This document shows, one piece after another, positions 1-8,964 of a stretch of 64,000 bases of DNA. The translations under genes and the position numbers were made by a program. The notes beneath the pieces were generated by a model that was not told where the DNA came from, ran no database searches, and saw nothing but the letters and a program-made list of their open reading frames with translations. The DNA is from Lachnospiraceae bacterium (GTDB taxonomy: Bacteria; Bacillota; Clostridia; Lachnospirales; Lachnospiraceae): assembly GCA_910574865.1 (NCBI GenBank), contig CAJTDN010000001.1:186001-250000 (forward strand). The letters are read 5' to 3'. How positions within the stretch are numbered: position 1 is the stretch's first letter; the number at the start of each line of letters is the position of its first letter.

Positions 1-1391
1 CGTAAAAACATAATCATAGAGTTGTCATAGTATTTCCATCCCCGCTTTTGTAAGTCATTATAATTCACAATCCATTCATCTTCCATTCCCAACGTCTTAA
101 TATTGGAAGACAAAATTTTAGGCGTATTTCTAAATAGCTTTTCATTAATTTCTTTTGCATATTCATACTTAACTTCGTTACCAAAAAACAACCAATCATA
201 CTCATAATCAGAGAGAATAGAATTTATTCCTACTACGATAACGTCGTTATTGTCTATATATTTTTTTATCACGTCAACATACTGAACAGCAGATTTTCCC
301 GGCAAAATCGTGACTATCCTTTTCCCCTCAAATATCTCTTTCAACCCTTCCCTTGCCTTTGAATCGTCCACTTTTTTGTTTTGATAACTCGCATATACCG
401 CTTCCAACTTATCATAATCATACTGTACCCGCATATTTTTATCCAATGATTCGAAAATCATCCGCATGTCTTTACTCTTCGTGCGATGTGTTTTTGTGAG
501 ATATGCAACATTATTTACATGGCATCCATACATTCCCGCAATTGAATACGGGATGGAATATCCCCAAGAACCACTTTCCATAAACTGTGTCATATAAACA
601 TCTATTGTATCCATAATGGTATTTAAATCATAGTCCGTTCCATGTGAATCATTCAAATAATTTACCAGTAATTCCGTGCACGCATTTCCAGCGCCTCTAC
701 CCATTCCGCACAAACTGCTATCCACAATTAACAAGCGGCCCGACATTGCCAGCAAATTTTCCACAAATTGCATGGAAAGTGAAAACGACAATTGCAAATT
801 GTTGTGAGAATGGAAGCCCAATTTAATATTTTTATCTAAATTATTATTTATCAATGATGCTATACGCAGTAAATCGGATGGATACATTGCACCAAACGTA
901 TCCACTATCGACAAGCCCTCCGGCTTCACCTCGTTCACGGCTTGTATCAATTCTAATATTTCTTTATCTGAATATCCCAATGTATTTGCCGCCTGCAGAA
1001 AAACCCTATACCCCTTTTCGCGAATTTTTTTTACAATCTCAATCCCCTCTTTAGCTTTTCCCCTGGGGAACACTACGCGTATGGCATCTATCGTTTCACC
1101 GTCGCACATTGGTAATTGCCTACAATCGTATCTATCATAATCAATCATCGCCACATATGTGGCATATTCACTTTTAGGGCTTATCATATACTGTTTTATG
1201 TCACCTGGCACATGAAAAAAACTAGTTCCATGCTTGTGCGGCGCATCTTTCAACCATCCACATTCAATAATATCTACATTTGCATTCTGAAGATTCTTAA
1301 TGATTCCTCCTATCGTGTTTGCTCCAAATTCAGCGTTTACAACATATGCTCCATCTCTTAATGTACAATCCAACAATTCTATCCGTTTCAT
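1..1391 (-). CDS. HMGL/DRE-TIM aldolase-like protein, 3' end off window
   Basis: The reading frame opens at an ATG that overlaps the preceding gene's stop as ATGA and continues past the window edge, so the C-terminus is missing. The N-terminus carries the DCTLRDGAY signature of the HMGL-like (DRE-TIM) aldolase family. HSHNN near residues 194-198 gives the metal-binding histidines, and GMGRGAGN near 229-236 is the usual glycine-rich loop. These proteins resemble 4-hydroxy-2-oxovalerate aldolases. Relatives in polysaccharide clusters sit beside CMP-sugar synthetases, as here. After about residue 300 the protein continues into a Rossmann-like extension (KRIVTILPG), so it is longer than a minimal aldolase. 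I infer a role in making or modifying a sugar-acid precursor for the surface polysaccharide; the substrate cannot be read from sequence. Confidence 0.8.
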   Translation of the reverse strand, partial: MKRIELLDCTLRDGAYVVNAEFGANTIGGIIKNLQNANVDIIECGWLKDAPHKHGTSFFHVPGDIKQYMISPKSEYATYVAMIDYDRYDCRQLPMCDGETIDAIRVVFPRGKAKEGIEIVKKIREKGYRVFLQAANTLGYSDKEILELIQAVNEVKPEGLSIVDTFGAMYPSDLLRIASLINNNLDKNIKLGFHSHNNLQLSFSLSMQFVENLLAMSGRLLIVDSSLCGMGRGAGNACTELLVNYLNDSHGTDYDLNTIMDTIDVYMTQFMESGSWGYSIPYSIAGMYGCHVNNVAYLTKTHRTKSKDMRMIFESLDKNMRVQYDYDKLEAVYASYQNKKVDDSKAREGLKEIFEGKRIVTILPGKSAVQYVDVIKKYIDNNDVIVVGINSILSDYEYDWLFFGNEVKYEYAKEINEKLFRNTPKILSSNIKTLGMEDEWIVNYNDLQKRGWKYYDNSMIMFL

Positions 1392-2074
1392 CCCATTTCC
1401 TCCCTGCCGTTTATGCAGTTATAGGCAAATTCTGCCATCTCAAAATCATACTCATCATCAATATCAATTGCCTCGAATTTGTTTACCTCAATCAAGTACG
1501 GATTCAGACCATATACAAATCCCCACTTAGACATATTTATTGTTTTGGCAATAAAAAACCCGTTTGTAATATAATGCCAATTTGGCAGGTATTGACTCGT
1601 CACATGATGCGCAACGCTAAAATTTAACGGCCCCTTTTCATCGAAAAGATACTCTTTAAACAATGCCGCCGTAGCCACTGAATCATTTTTAATCGTCTTC
1701 TTTTCTATTTGATGATAAACATGTATTCCTTCCTCAATCCTTTCACATGAAACCAAAGGACATACACATGGAACCCACATCATCGTTTCCGTATCAACCT
1801 CATTATCTGCAATATAACGAACCACCTCGTTAAACGAACGAGATTTTTCGTCGCAATACTCATCCGGTCTCCTTTTGGCAACGACATCATGTTCTCTTGC
1901 GATTTGTATCATTTTTTCACTATCCGTGGATACAATTATCCGATCCACTCCCCTGGTGTTCTTAAGCTGTTCAATTTTAATTTCCAACAAACTACTGTTC
2001 GCAAACTTTTTGATATTTTTATTCTTCACCCTTGTACTTCCAGCCCTGACCGGAATAACCGCCGTAAGCGCCAT
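1388..2074 (-). CDS. acylneuraminate cytidylyltransferase-like protein
   Basis: The protein has 228 residues, typical for CMP-acylneuraminate or CMP-KDO synthetases. The N-terminal nucleotide-binding motif is clear: IPVRAGSTRVKNKNIK at residues 7-22, followed by STDSEK. Such enzymes activate a nonulosonic acid with CTP in the cytoplasm to give the CMP-sugar donor. A good ribosome site (AGGAGGGG, seven bases upstream) supports the start. The stop overlaps the aldolase-like gene by four bases, suggesting translational coupling. The polysialyltransferase-like gene two positions upstream is the natural user of a CMP-sialic-acid-type donor. I see no NeuB or NeuC here; they may lie beyond the left edge. 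Confidence 0.85.
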   Translation of the reverse strand: MALTAVIPVRAGSTRVKNKNIKKFANSSLLEIKIEQLKNTRGVDRIIVSTDSEKMIQIAREHDVVAKRRPDEYCDEKSRSFNEVVRYIADNEVDTETMMWVPCVCPLVSCERIEEGIHVYHQIEKKTIKNDSVATAALFKEYLFDEKGPLNFSVAHHVTSQYLPNWHYITNGFFIAKTINMSKWGFVYGLNPYLIEVNKFEAIDIDDEYDFEMAEFAYNCINGREEMG

Positions 2075-2085
2075 GTAATCCCCTC

Positions 2086-2904
2086 CTACATTTTATATAT
2101 CAATTCTCTTTTTCCTGAAATAGAATTTATTTTCGTTACTGTTTGTTTTTTAGTATCAAACTCAAATTTATCAGACACATATTTAGGAAATCCCCCGGAT
2201 ATTCGTTTCTCCAATTCATCAATACATTCATATGGATTCGCAATATCCAAGCCTTTCAGCACATTCGGGCCGTACTCCCACCATTTAGATTCAAGTAATC
2301 TATCCGTCAGTTCATCTGAAAACCTCTTTCTTATCGTTTTTGTCACTCCTCCTACAATCGTATATGGCGGCACGTCTTTTGTAATAATCGAACCCGCCGC
2401 AATAATCGCACCATCCCCAATATCAACTCCATTCATAATAATAGCATTTGCACCTATCCAGACATCATTTCCTATCACTGTTTCCCCCCTTCTCTTGGGT
2501 TCTCTTTCGAAATTTGCTCTTTTATTCTGCTCGACCCACTCCGAATCATATTCCCAAAATGGTTCTGCCCAGACTTGTCGCCTTTCAAAAATCTGATGGT
2601 GAGATAACGCGGTTGTACTATGTCCCGCGATTCCCGCAATGACATTTTGTCCTATTGAACAAAACCTTCCGATACTCGCCACATTACGAATTTCTGGATT
2701 ATAATTGAAATAAGTAAAAGCGCCAATTTTATTTGCTGACACTTCTCCACCAGCTGGATTATTTGAATAAAAAAGTACCGGAGTTTCCAATACAATTATA
2801 CTTTTATTTTTTATTAAACCTATATTTGTAAAATATCTATTCGCCAATGCAACAACTCCATTTCGATTATCCGTCATACATTTCATAGAACTGTCATATC
2901 TCAT
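2086..2904 (-). CDS. CatB-related hexapeptide O-acetyltransferase
   Basis: The 272-residue protein has the hexapeptide-repeat left-handed beta helix of the xenobiotic/CatB-type acyltransferases. [18 protein letters not shown], then [23 protein letters not shown], show the isoleucine-patch repeats, and [13 protein letters not shown] starts the helix. The catalytic histidine is probably in the [10 protein letters not shown] segment. It likely transfers an acetyl group from acetyl-CoA to a sugar of the exported polysaccharide, since it lies between the sialyltransferase-like gene and the CMP-sugar synthetase gene. The first 60 residues are atypical for the family. The ribosome site for the chosen ATG is weak, and MKCMTD six codons later is an alternative start. 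Confidence 0.82.
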   Translation of the reverse strand: MRYDSSMKCMTDNRNGVVALANRYFTNIGLIKNKSIIVLETPVLFYSNNPAGGEVSANKIGAFTYFNYNPEIRNVASIGRFCSIGQNVIAGIAGHSTTALSHHQIFERRQVWAEPFWEYDSEWVEQNKRANFEREPKRRGETVIGNDVWIGANAIIMNGVDIGDGAIIAAGSIITKDVPPYTIVGGVTKTIRKRFSDELTDRLLESKWWEYGPNVLKGLDIANPYECIDELEKRISGGFPKYVSDKFEFDTKKQTVTKINSISGKRELIYKM

Positions 2905-2913
2905 GATTTCATC

Positions 2914-4518
2914 TCACTTTCTAATTTTAAGTAACTCTTCTTGCTCTTTACAAATTTTCATATAATAAAGCAATCTCTGCTCTGTTGCTTCCAACATTCC
3001 TTGCAAAACCGAAATTTGCATTTGCTCTTCTGTTTTGAATCCGTCTACATGCAGCTCAACTTTTAAATTATCCAATTGCTTACTTTGGGAAAAATTCATT
3101 GCCATCTGTCTCACCCCCCTTTCTTTCGATAATACATAAATAGTTTCGTCCGTAAAATCATCATACATTTCATAGTCCCTGTTCGAATCAAGGTTCCTCT
3201 TTTTAATAACAATCGGAACAATATTTTCACTAAAACTTTTGTCCCTTGGACTATAAAACAAATAATCCTTATCTGAATTTATAAATACGATGTTTTGGGC
3301 GGGACATTTTTTAACAAAATACTCTGCCATCTCTTCCCTCGACATCCCCGCAAAAAGTTCCTCCGCCATCCGATCCACCAGTAAAATCGATTTTGCCCCA
3401 ATGTCTGATAACGAGTCTATTTTCTTCAATGCCACATCAAAACCATTGCCGATCGCATATCTGCATAAATTGTCAAGCACTTTCGTATTAACTCCAACAT
3501 AAGATATCGTCCTTGCTTTTCCTATTGTCAAAGAAAAAACCAATGCAAAATAAATCCTATGGATAGATTCAAAACTATCCTCGAAATCAAAATCAAACTC
3601 CATACTTTTTTCAAAAACACTTCTCAACGCATTAATCCCGGTTGACGAAATCGTTCCTACCATTTGTGGTATTGGAGTCATAATAAACGGTATAAATTCC
3701 GATAAAAACGATTCTCTTATCACTTGCACATCCGGATAAACGGCCTCGTATGCCATAAAATCTGCCGGATGCTTTTTTATTAAAATATTTTTATCCGCAA
3801 AAAAATAATCAAACACCAATCCATATAAAAGGGCTTGTCTTTCATAACTCATCATATTCAAATTTGCATAATGTTGTGATAAAAATATTACGCTGTTTTT
3901 CGGAACCGCTACCCTCTCGACTGTTCCGAATATTTTCATTATGTTTTGTATTGTCCTTACATCAAGGTTCTTCATTTGTTGTAACGTGTCAAAATGTATC
4001 ATTTTAGGGTTCGTATAATCCATTCTTTGCTCGTTTACATTACAAATTATACCTATGATATTAGGATTCGTGCCATCGTAAAGCCCCAATCCGTCTATGA
4101 CATCCACCTCTGCACGATTATTCCGATCTATATTTTTCACATGTTCTGCATCTGAGAGCAGGCCGCATGCCTCTTCGATATAATAAAAGGGTAATTGTTT
4201 TGCTGATAGATAAACGCCAAAATTATAATGTGACCCGCCTGAATAAATCACTGTTTTTTCATCAATAACAATTTCATTTTTTTCTAAAACAGAATCAAAA
4301 TAGTTTGTCACCGACTCTTGATATTTTTCCAGATTTTCAAACCCTTTCCTAATATCAATATAGATTACTTTGGAGAAAAATTTTTCTAATTCTCTTGTAT
4401 CAACATTTTCCTTAATTGATGTCGTAAAGAACAAAATTTTCTCACTTTCTTCTTGAATACAACTGTGCACGGTGCATACTAATGTTTGGTAAAAGCTTAT
4501 CGCATGATAAATAATCAA
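2914..4518 (-). CDS. polysialyltransferase-like glycosyltransferase (TTG start)
   Basis: I start this at a TTG (residues LIIYHAISFY, 534 residues) because AGGGGGAG sits four bases upstream and just beyond the preceding stop. An earlier ATG at 4680 would overlap the upstream gene by about 150 bases. The C-terminal half has KKHPAD (the HP motif of bacterial sialyltransferases) followed about 40 residues later by GTISSTG (the paired S/T motif), and YYIEEACG upstream recalls the acidic motif of that fold. This pattern fits the polysialyltransferase/GT52-like families using CMP-sugars. The neighbouring CMP-sugar synthetase supports that. After the glycosyltransferase region the protein ends with about 200 residues I cannot assign (SILLVDRMAEELFAG onward). 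Confidence 0.7.
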   Translation of the reverse strand: MIIYHAISFYQTLVCTVHSCIQEESEKILFFTTSIKENVDTRELEKFFSKVIYIDIRKGFENLEKYQESVTNYFDSVLEKNEIVIDEKTVIYSGGSHYNFGVYLSAKQLPFYYIEEACGLLSDAEHVKNIDRNNRAEVDVIDGLGLYDGTNPNIIGIICNVNEQRMDYTNPKMIHFDTLQQMKNLDVRTIQNIMKIFGTVERVAVPKNSVIFLSQHYANLNMMSYERQALLYGLVFDYFFADKNILIKKHPADFMAYEAVYPDVQVIRESFLSEFIPFIMTPIPQMVGTISSTGINALRSVFEKSMEFDFDFEDSFESIHRIYFALVFSLTIGKARTISYVGVNTKVLDNLCRYAIGNGFDVALKKIDSLSDIGAKSILLVDRMAEELFAGMSREEMAEYFVKKCPAQNIVFINSDKDYLFYSPRDKSFSENIVPIVIKKRNLDSNRDYEMYDDFTDETIYVLSKERGVRQMAMNFSQSKQLDNLKVELHVDGFKTEEQMQISVLQGMLEATEQRLLYYMKICKEQEELLKIRK

Positions 4519-4528
4519 TTTTCTCCCC

Positions 4529-6670
4529 CTATATTCCTTTATTAGACATGATGTTTCCAATCGTTTCCATTGACTGCGTTTCCTTATCAGAAAACATTGA
4601 CACGGAAAAAGCCATATTTGAAAAATATTTTTTAAAATATGCCAAATCCCTAAACACTTTCCTAAACGGCATATAAGCATCGTACCCTGAGATATTCATC
4701 ATAATCGGATATTCTCCAAATAGTCGTATATATTCTTTTGCGAAATCTAAAATTCCCTTATGTATTTCTTTTATCATTTGATAGTTTTCCACTTCCGGAA
4801 CATCAAATTTAAATTCATCATTTTCTCCTATTTCCTTAAAAGACGGCGTTGGAGATTGCGTAAAAATCTCAAACAAAGTCGTTCCTAAATGGTTGTTGCT
4901 TAAAACAAAGCTATCAAATTCCGCTCGATTATAACTACGGCTAAAAAGATAAGGTTGTATTGTGGCATTCTGGTCATACGCCGTCGTAATATTTTTATTC
5001 CACCCATTGCTTGCGGCTAAAATTCCTACTGCATAATCACAGATTTTCCAGTCCTTTGTTAACTTTTTTGACAACCCTTCTACATTACTTCCCGTCCACC
5101 CAACGTCGACAATGGCAATTCTTTTAGAGTCACCCACTACTTTTCTATAATAATCTCTCAATTTGCTTTCTTTTTTTGCATATATTTCAGCTATCTCATC
5201 ATAATGATCCAATAACATATCTTGTAATATCAAAGCATTGTTCTTTGACAAGAACTCATTTTGATTAACTCTATAGTTTTTTAAATAAACCAACAAACTT
5301 TCTAAACCAGAAGATTTTAATAGTGCCGAAATAGTAATTGAAATATTATTTGCAACCTTCCCGTCCAACAGACGATTGATAAAGGAATAGCGGTCTTGTG
5401 AAATAGTTGCCACGGCATTCGCCATTCTTGACCAATATGTATATTCGTAGTTTATGTCTGAATTGATTTTCTTGAACACCTTACTATAAACATCACCGTC
5501 CCTTGCCAAAAATAAAATCTTGTCTATTTGATTTGCCCTTGCGTAATTCAATATATAATTGCAAAAGCCTAAAACATAGATTCCTCCATACACATATCCA
5601 TACTCATAATAAATAGGATATCTTTTTAATCCACAGTGCAATCGCGCATTTACAATTCCGGCATATCCAGACCCTATCAGCTCCGACATTCCATCCGCTC
5701 GATATTGTTCTCCAACCGCATTAACCCCTTTATAATAATGTGTCTGCAATCCATATTTCTCAGCCATTACAATATCCGCACGCCAATTATCCCCAACGTG
5801 AATTACACTTTTTCCTCTCAATTGTTTAACGAAAATCTTGTATAACATACCTTGCTCATTTTTATTACAATTGTAATCACAAGAAACAATGACATCCTTA
5901 AAGCCCTTTAATCCGCACGCTTCCATTAATTCAGCCATCATGTTTTTAGGATAATACATGTCGGAAATCACATATATCTCTTTCCCGTAACTCTTTAATA
6001 TATCTAACACACGCTTCATATACGGATTTGCAAAACATAGTTTTTTTTCTAATTCAAATTCTTTTCTTATTCCTTCTTCCTTTTTTATTCCCGTAACCCG
6101 CTCAATTTCATAATAGACGTCATCAATGGTGACCTCCCTATTTCCCCTAATCACCATTGCCCTTTCTCTCGCTTTATTTTCACATTCTATTCGAATTTTG
6201 TGAAAATCACGCTGTTCAAACAACTTCTCCAACAAAAAGAACAAATCCGTTGGATTTGCAAATGGACGTAAAACCAACGTGTCAAACGCATCAAAAGAGA
6301 CGACATCGTATTTTAAATATCTCTTTACTATATGATGTACATACGTTCTTTTAAAAGCCTCTGACTCTGCCCCATCAACATACGCCAACAATTTGTCACG
6401 TTCCTTTTTTACTTTCCCGTTGTTTTTTACCAGTGTCTTATTCTTTATGGATGATGGTCGCGTTTCATCCAAACCGTCCCAGAATATAAGTGGTGTACTA
6501 TTCTTTCTTATACGATAATGCCAATTTAACTTCCACAAAATTTTCCAATGTTTTGCATGACTTTCATAATGTTCCTGAATGTTTTCCATTACGTACCGTT
6601 CATACTCATATTGCACATTTTCATTCTTTCTTACCAAGAAATTATAAATTTGACTCTTCAACTTTCCCAT
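4529..6670 (-). CDS. HAD-domain COG5610-type polysaccharide cluster protein
   Basis: The 713-residue protein has a HAD phosphatase-like domain at about residues 105-310: SFDAFDTLV is motif I, YVISDMYY motif II, and HVGDNWRAD motif IV. A second domain follows, marked by ILFLARDGDVYSK, YTYWSRMANA and IAIVDVGWTGSN. This two-domain layout is the COG5610 type found in surface polysaccharide clusters; its exact reaction is not established to my knowledge. The ATG at 6670 has GGAG nine bases upstream, better than the GTG five codons earlier. It is followed within 10 bases by the sialyltransferase-like gene and preceded by a paralogue, so the operon carries two full-length copies. Confidence 0.8.
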   Translation of the reverse strand: MGKLKSQIYNFLVRKNENVQYEYERYVMENIQEHYESHAKHWKILWKLNWHYRIRKNSTPLIFWDGLDETRPSSIKNKTLVKNNGKVKKERDKLLAYVDGAESEAFKRTYVHHIVKRYLKYDVVSFDAFDTLVLRPFANPTDLFFLLEKLFEQRDFHKIRIECENKARERAMVIRGNREVTIDDVYYEIERVTGIKKEEGIRKEFELEKKLCFANPYMKRVLDILKSYGKEIYVISDMYYPKNMMAELMEACGLKGFKDVIVSCDYNCNKNEQGMLYKIFVKQLRGKSVIHVGDNWRADIVMAEKYGLQTHYYKGVNAVGEQYRADGMSELIGSGYAGIVNARLHCGLKRYPIYYEYGYVYGGIYVLGFCNYILNYARANQIDKILFLARDGDVYSKVFKKINSDINYEYTYWSRMANAVATISQDRYSFINRLLDGKVANNISITISALLKSSGLESLLVYLKNYRVNQNEFLSKNNALILQDMLLDHYDEIAEIYAKKESKLRDYYRKVVGDSKRIAIVDVGWTGSNVEGLSKKLTKDWKICDYAVGILAASNGWNKNITTAYDQNATIQPYLFSRSYNRAEFDSFVLSNNHLGTTLFEIFTQSPTPSFKEIGENDEFKFDVPEVENYQMIKEIHKGILDFAKEYIRLFGEYPIMMNISGYDAYMPFRKVFRDLAYFKKYFSNMAFSVSMFSDKETQSMETIGNIMSNKGI

Positions 6671-6729
6671 TGATACCTGCTCCACTCGTAATTTCTTATT
6701 TTGTTTTCATCCTCTTTTTTGCTCTTCCT

Positions 6730-8853
6730 TCATCCCACTCCTACCTCGTCCATCATCCCTGTCATCACTTCCACAAACTCTCGATTCATCTCCCCCTCCA
6801 CGTTCACCATCGGCGCATACGCGTCCCGCCCGCTTATCCTCGCAAGTTCCGGCACCTTCTTCTGAATCCTTTTGTATTCCTTAACAAAATCCAGTATCCC
6901 CCTCTGGATTTCCTCGACCTTCTCCACGTCCGCCGTCGGCTTCTTGAACCTGCACTCGCATTCGCCATTTTTATCCAAATAAAACCCTTTCAAGCTCCCC
7001 GCCGGCGCGTCAAGCAACAATTCCCAGTACAAGTTATGGTTCTTTCCCGCATCATGCAGCTTCCAAATGTCACGGTTCTCCCGTTGCGAATAAAGATAAC
7101 TCACCAGCTTTCCGCTCTGCAAAAACGTCTCGCTGCTGTCTGGTTCCGCGTTGTGGCAGGTGTTCGTCCCGGCAATGATTCCAACGATTTCGCAATCCAT
7201 TTTCCAAACCTGGTTGACCATATAGTCCAAGGTAATCGCCCCGCTTCCGGCCCAGCCAATGTCCACCGCCACGCACTTTTTGTATCCTTGCAGAACTTTC
7301 CCATAGTACTTACCGCACGCGTCCACTTGTTCCCGGTAGCTTTCCAACACCTCGTCCCAGCATTCCAACAAAAATGCCTTTATGGTTTCCACGTTCTTGT
7401 TGGTCAGGCAGGCATCCATCTTCACCCTCGTCCGGGTCTGGCACCTTCGAAGCAACGCCCCCAACTCCATTGATTCAAATATTTGACGGATGGTGTATTG
7501 CTGGTCTACCTTGTGGTACAAAAAGCGCCGGAAATAATCATATTTGAAACGTCCTGCCGTCAACTTGGCCGCCGCCAGCCGTGACCAATAAACGTACTCC
7601 GTCTCTATCCGCTTTACGGCATCCTCATACAGAAGCCGATACGCTTTTTGCAGAACATCGCCGTCCCTCGCCAGAAACAAGATTTTCTCCACGCCATGCA
7701 TCTGCACATACTCATAAATGAACTGGCAGTACCCCGTCACGAACAGCCCGCCGTATATATAGCCGTATTCATATTCCCGGCTAAATCGGTGCAATCCATT
7801 GTGAATATGCGCGTTGACCAATCCCCGGTAAATACTTCCCGTGATGGCCGACATGTCCTCCGGCCTATAAGGCATCCCGACCGCGTTGACATTCACGTAA
7901 TGGAACGGCGCGAACCCATGCTTTCCCGCCTGCTCCACGTCGGAAATATAATTGTCCCCCACATGCGCGTAAGTTCTGGATTCCGACTTTGCACGTCCCC
8001 CATCCGCACCTTTCGTCCTCACATGCCTTACATCCACGCCCTCCACATTCACGTTCTCCGGCTTTTCTCGTCCCGCGTTTTTTTCCTCCATCCTCCTGAC
8101 ATATTCATACAAATCCCCTTTGCTTTTCGAACGCCGCAATCCGCATGACACATAATATGCGTCAAACTCGGGATATCCGCATGCCCGCAAAATCCGCTTT
8201 ATTCTCTCCATGTTCAAGTACATGTCCGAGGTAATGACAAGACGTTTCCCTTGGCATCGCAATTCCTCCACGACCGCTTTCATGAACGGATTGGCAAAGC
8301 AAAATGTTTCCTCCAATTGCACTTCCCGCTCCGCCACACTCCCGGCAAGCCCCGTTTCCAGTGACAATAAACGGTAAATTTCTTCCAGTGTCACCTCGTA
8401 ATGCTTTTCCCTTTTAAACTTTTTCTCCCTCGCCTTCCACTCCGCTTCCTCCCGAATCCGCTTGAAATCCGGGTAACCAAGTTCATGCCCCAGCACGTGG
8501 AACAAATCCGTCGGGCAAGAGAACGGGCGAAGCACCAACGTGTCAAACACGTCGAACGAAACCACGTCGTACATGCCTAAATCCGCCGCAAATTTCTTCG
8601 GCGTCGTCTTGCAGGAAATGGACGACTCGCTCTCTTTCACGTACAACAACTTCTCCTCATAATACGGAAATTTTTCTGGTTGCGCCAGTCGCCTGTCGTG
8701 AAAAATGTAATAGGCAACGTTCCAATATAACAAGCTCACCCAGGCCGAAAGGCGATCACCGCCTGATACATGGTTTCGCTTTCTTCGATAACGATCTTGT
8801 ATCCCCGGAACCTTGTTCACCAACGAACCATATACCTTGTCCGTCAGATTCAT
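6730..8853 (-). CDS. HAD-domain COG5610-type protein, second copy
   Basis: This is a 707-residue paralogue of the next gene in the operon, with the same order: SFDVFDTLV (HAD motif I), LVITSDMYLN (motif II), YAHVGDNYISD (motif IV), then ILFLARDGDVLQK, YVYWSRLAAA and CVAVDIGWAGSGA. The start is the ATG with GGAGG six bases upstream, giving MNLTDKVYGS; the longer frame to 8922 has no such site. Between the motif III region and motif IV it carries an extra low-complexity stretch of about 35 residues (rich in K, E, G, R; around NVEGVDVRHVRTKG) that the paralogue lacks. The base composition is more GC-rich than its paralogue, so the two copies may have different histories. Confidence 0.8.
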   Translation of the reverse strand: MNLTDKVYGSLVNKVPGIQDRYRRKRNHVSGGDRLSAWVSLLYWNVAYYIFHDRRLAQPEKFPYYEEKLLYVKESESSISCKTTPKKFAADLGMYDVVSFDVFDTLVLRPFSCPTDLFHVLGHELGYPDFKRIREEAEWKAREKKFKREKHYEVTLEEIYRLLSLETGLAGSVAEREVQLEETFCFANPFMKAVVEELRCQGKRLVITSDMYLNMERIKRILRACGYPEFDAYYVSCGLRRSKSKGDLYEYVRRMEEKNAGREKPENVNVEGVDVRHVRTKGADGGRAKSESRTYAHVGDNYISDVEQAGKHGFAPFHYVNVNAVGMPYRPEDMSAITGSIYRGLVNAHIHNGLHRFSREYEYGYIYGGLFVTGYCQFIYEYVQMHGVEKILFLARDGDVLQKAYRLLYEDAVKRIETEYVYWSRLAAAKLTAGRFKYDYFRRFLYHKVDQQYTIRQIFESMELGALLRRCQTRTRVKMDACLTNKNVETIKAFLLECWDEVLESYREQVDACGKYYGKVLQGYKKCVAVDIGWAGSGAITLDYMVNQVWKMDCEIVGIIAGTNTCHNAEPDSSETFLQSGKLVSYLYSQRENRDIWKLHDAGKNHNLYWELLLDAPAGSLKGFYLDKNGECECRFKKPTADVEKVEEIQRGILDFVKEYKRIQKKVPELARISGRDAYAPMVNVEGEMNREFVEVMTGMMDEVGVG

Positions 8854-8964
8854 AGTACCTCCATCCCCTTTCTTCCACCTTAATCCGTCATAAACCAACG
8901 TCCTCCTGACATCTATGGCCACGCGATAGATGCCGTCGCCGTTGGCGAGATTCTTTTGAGCTTA

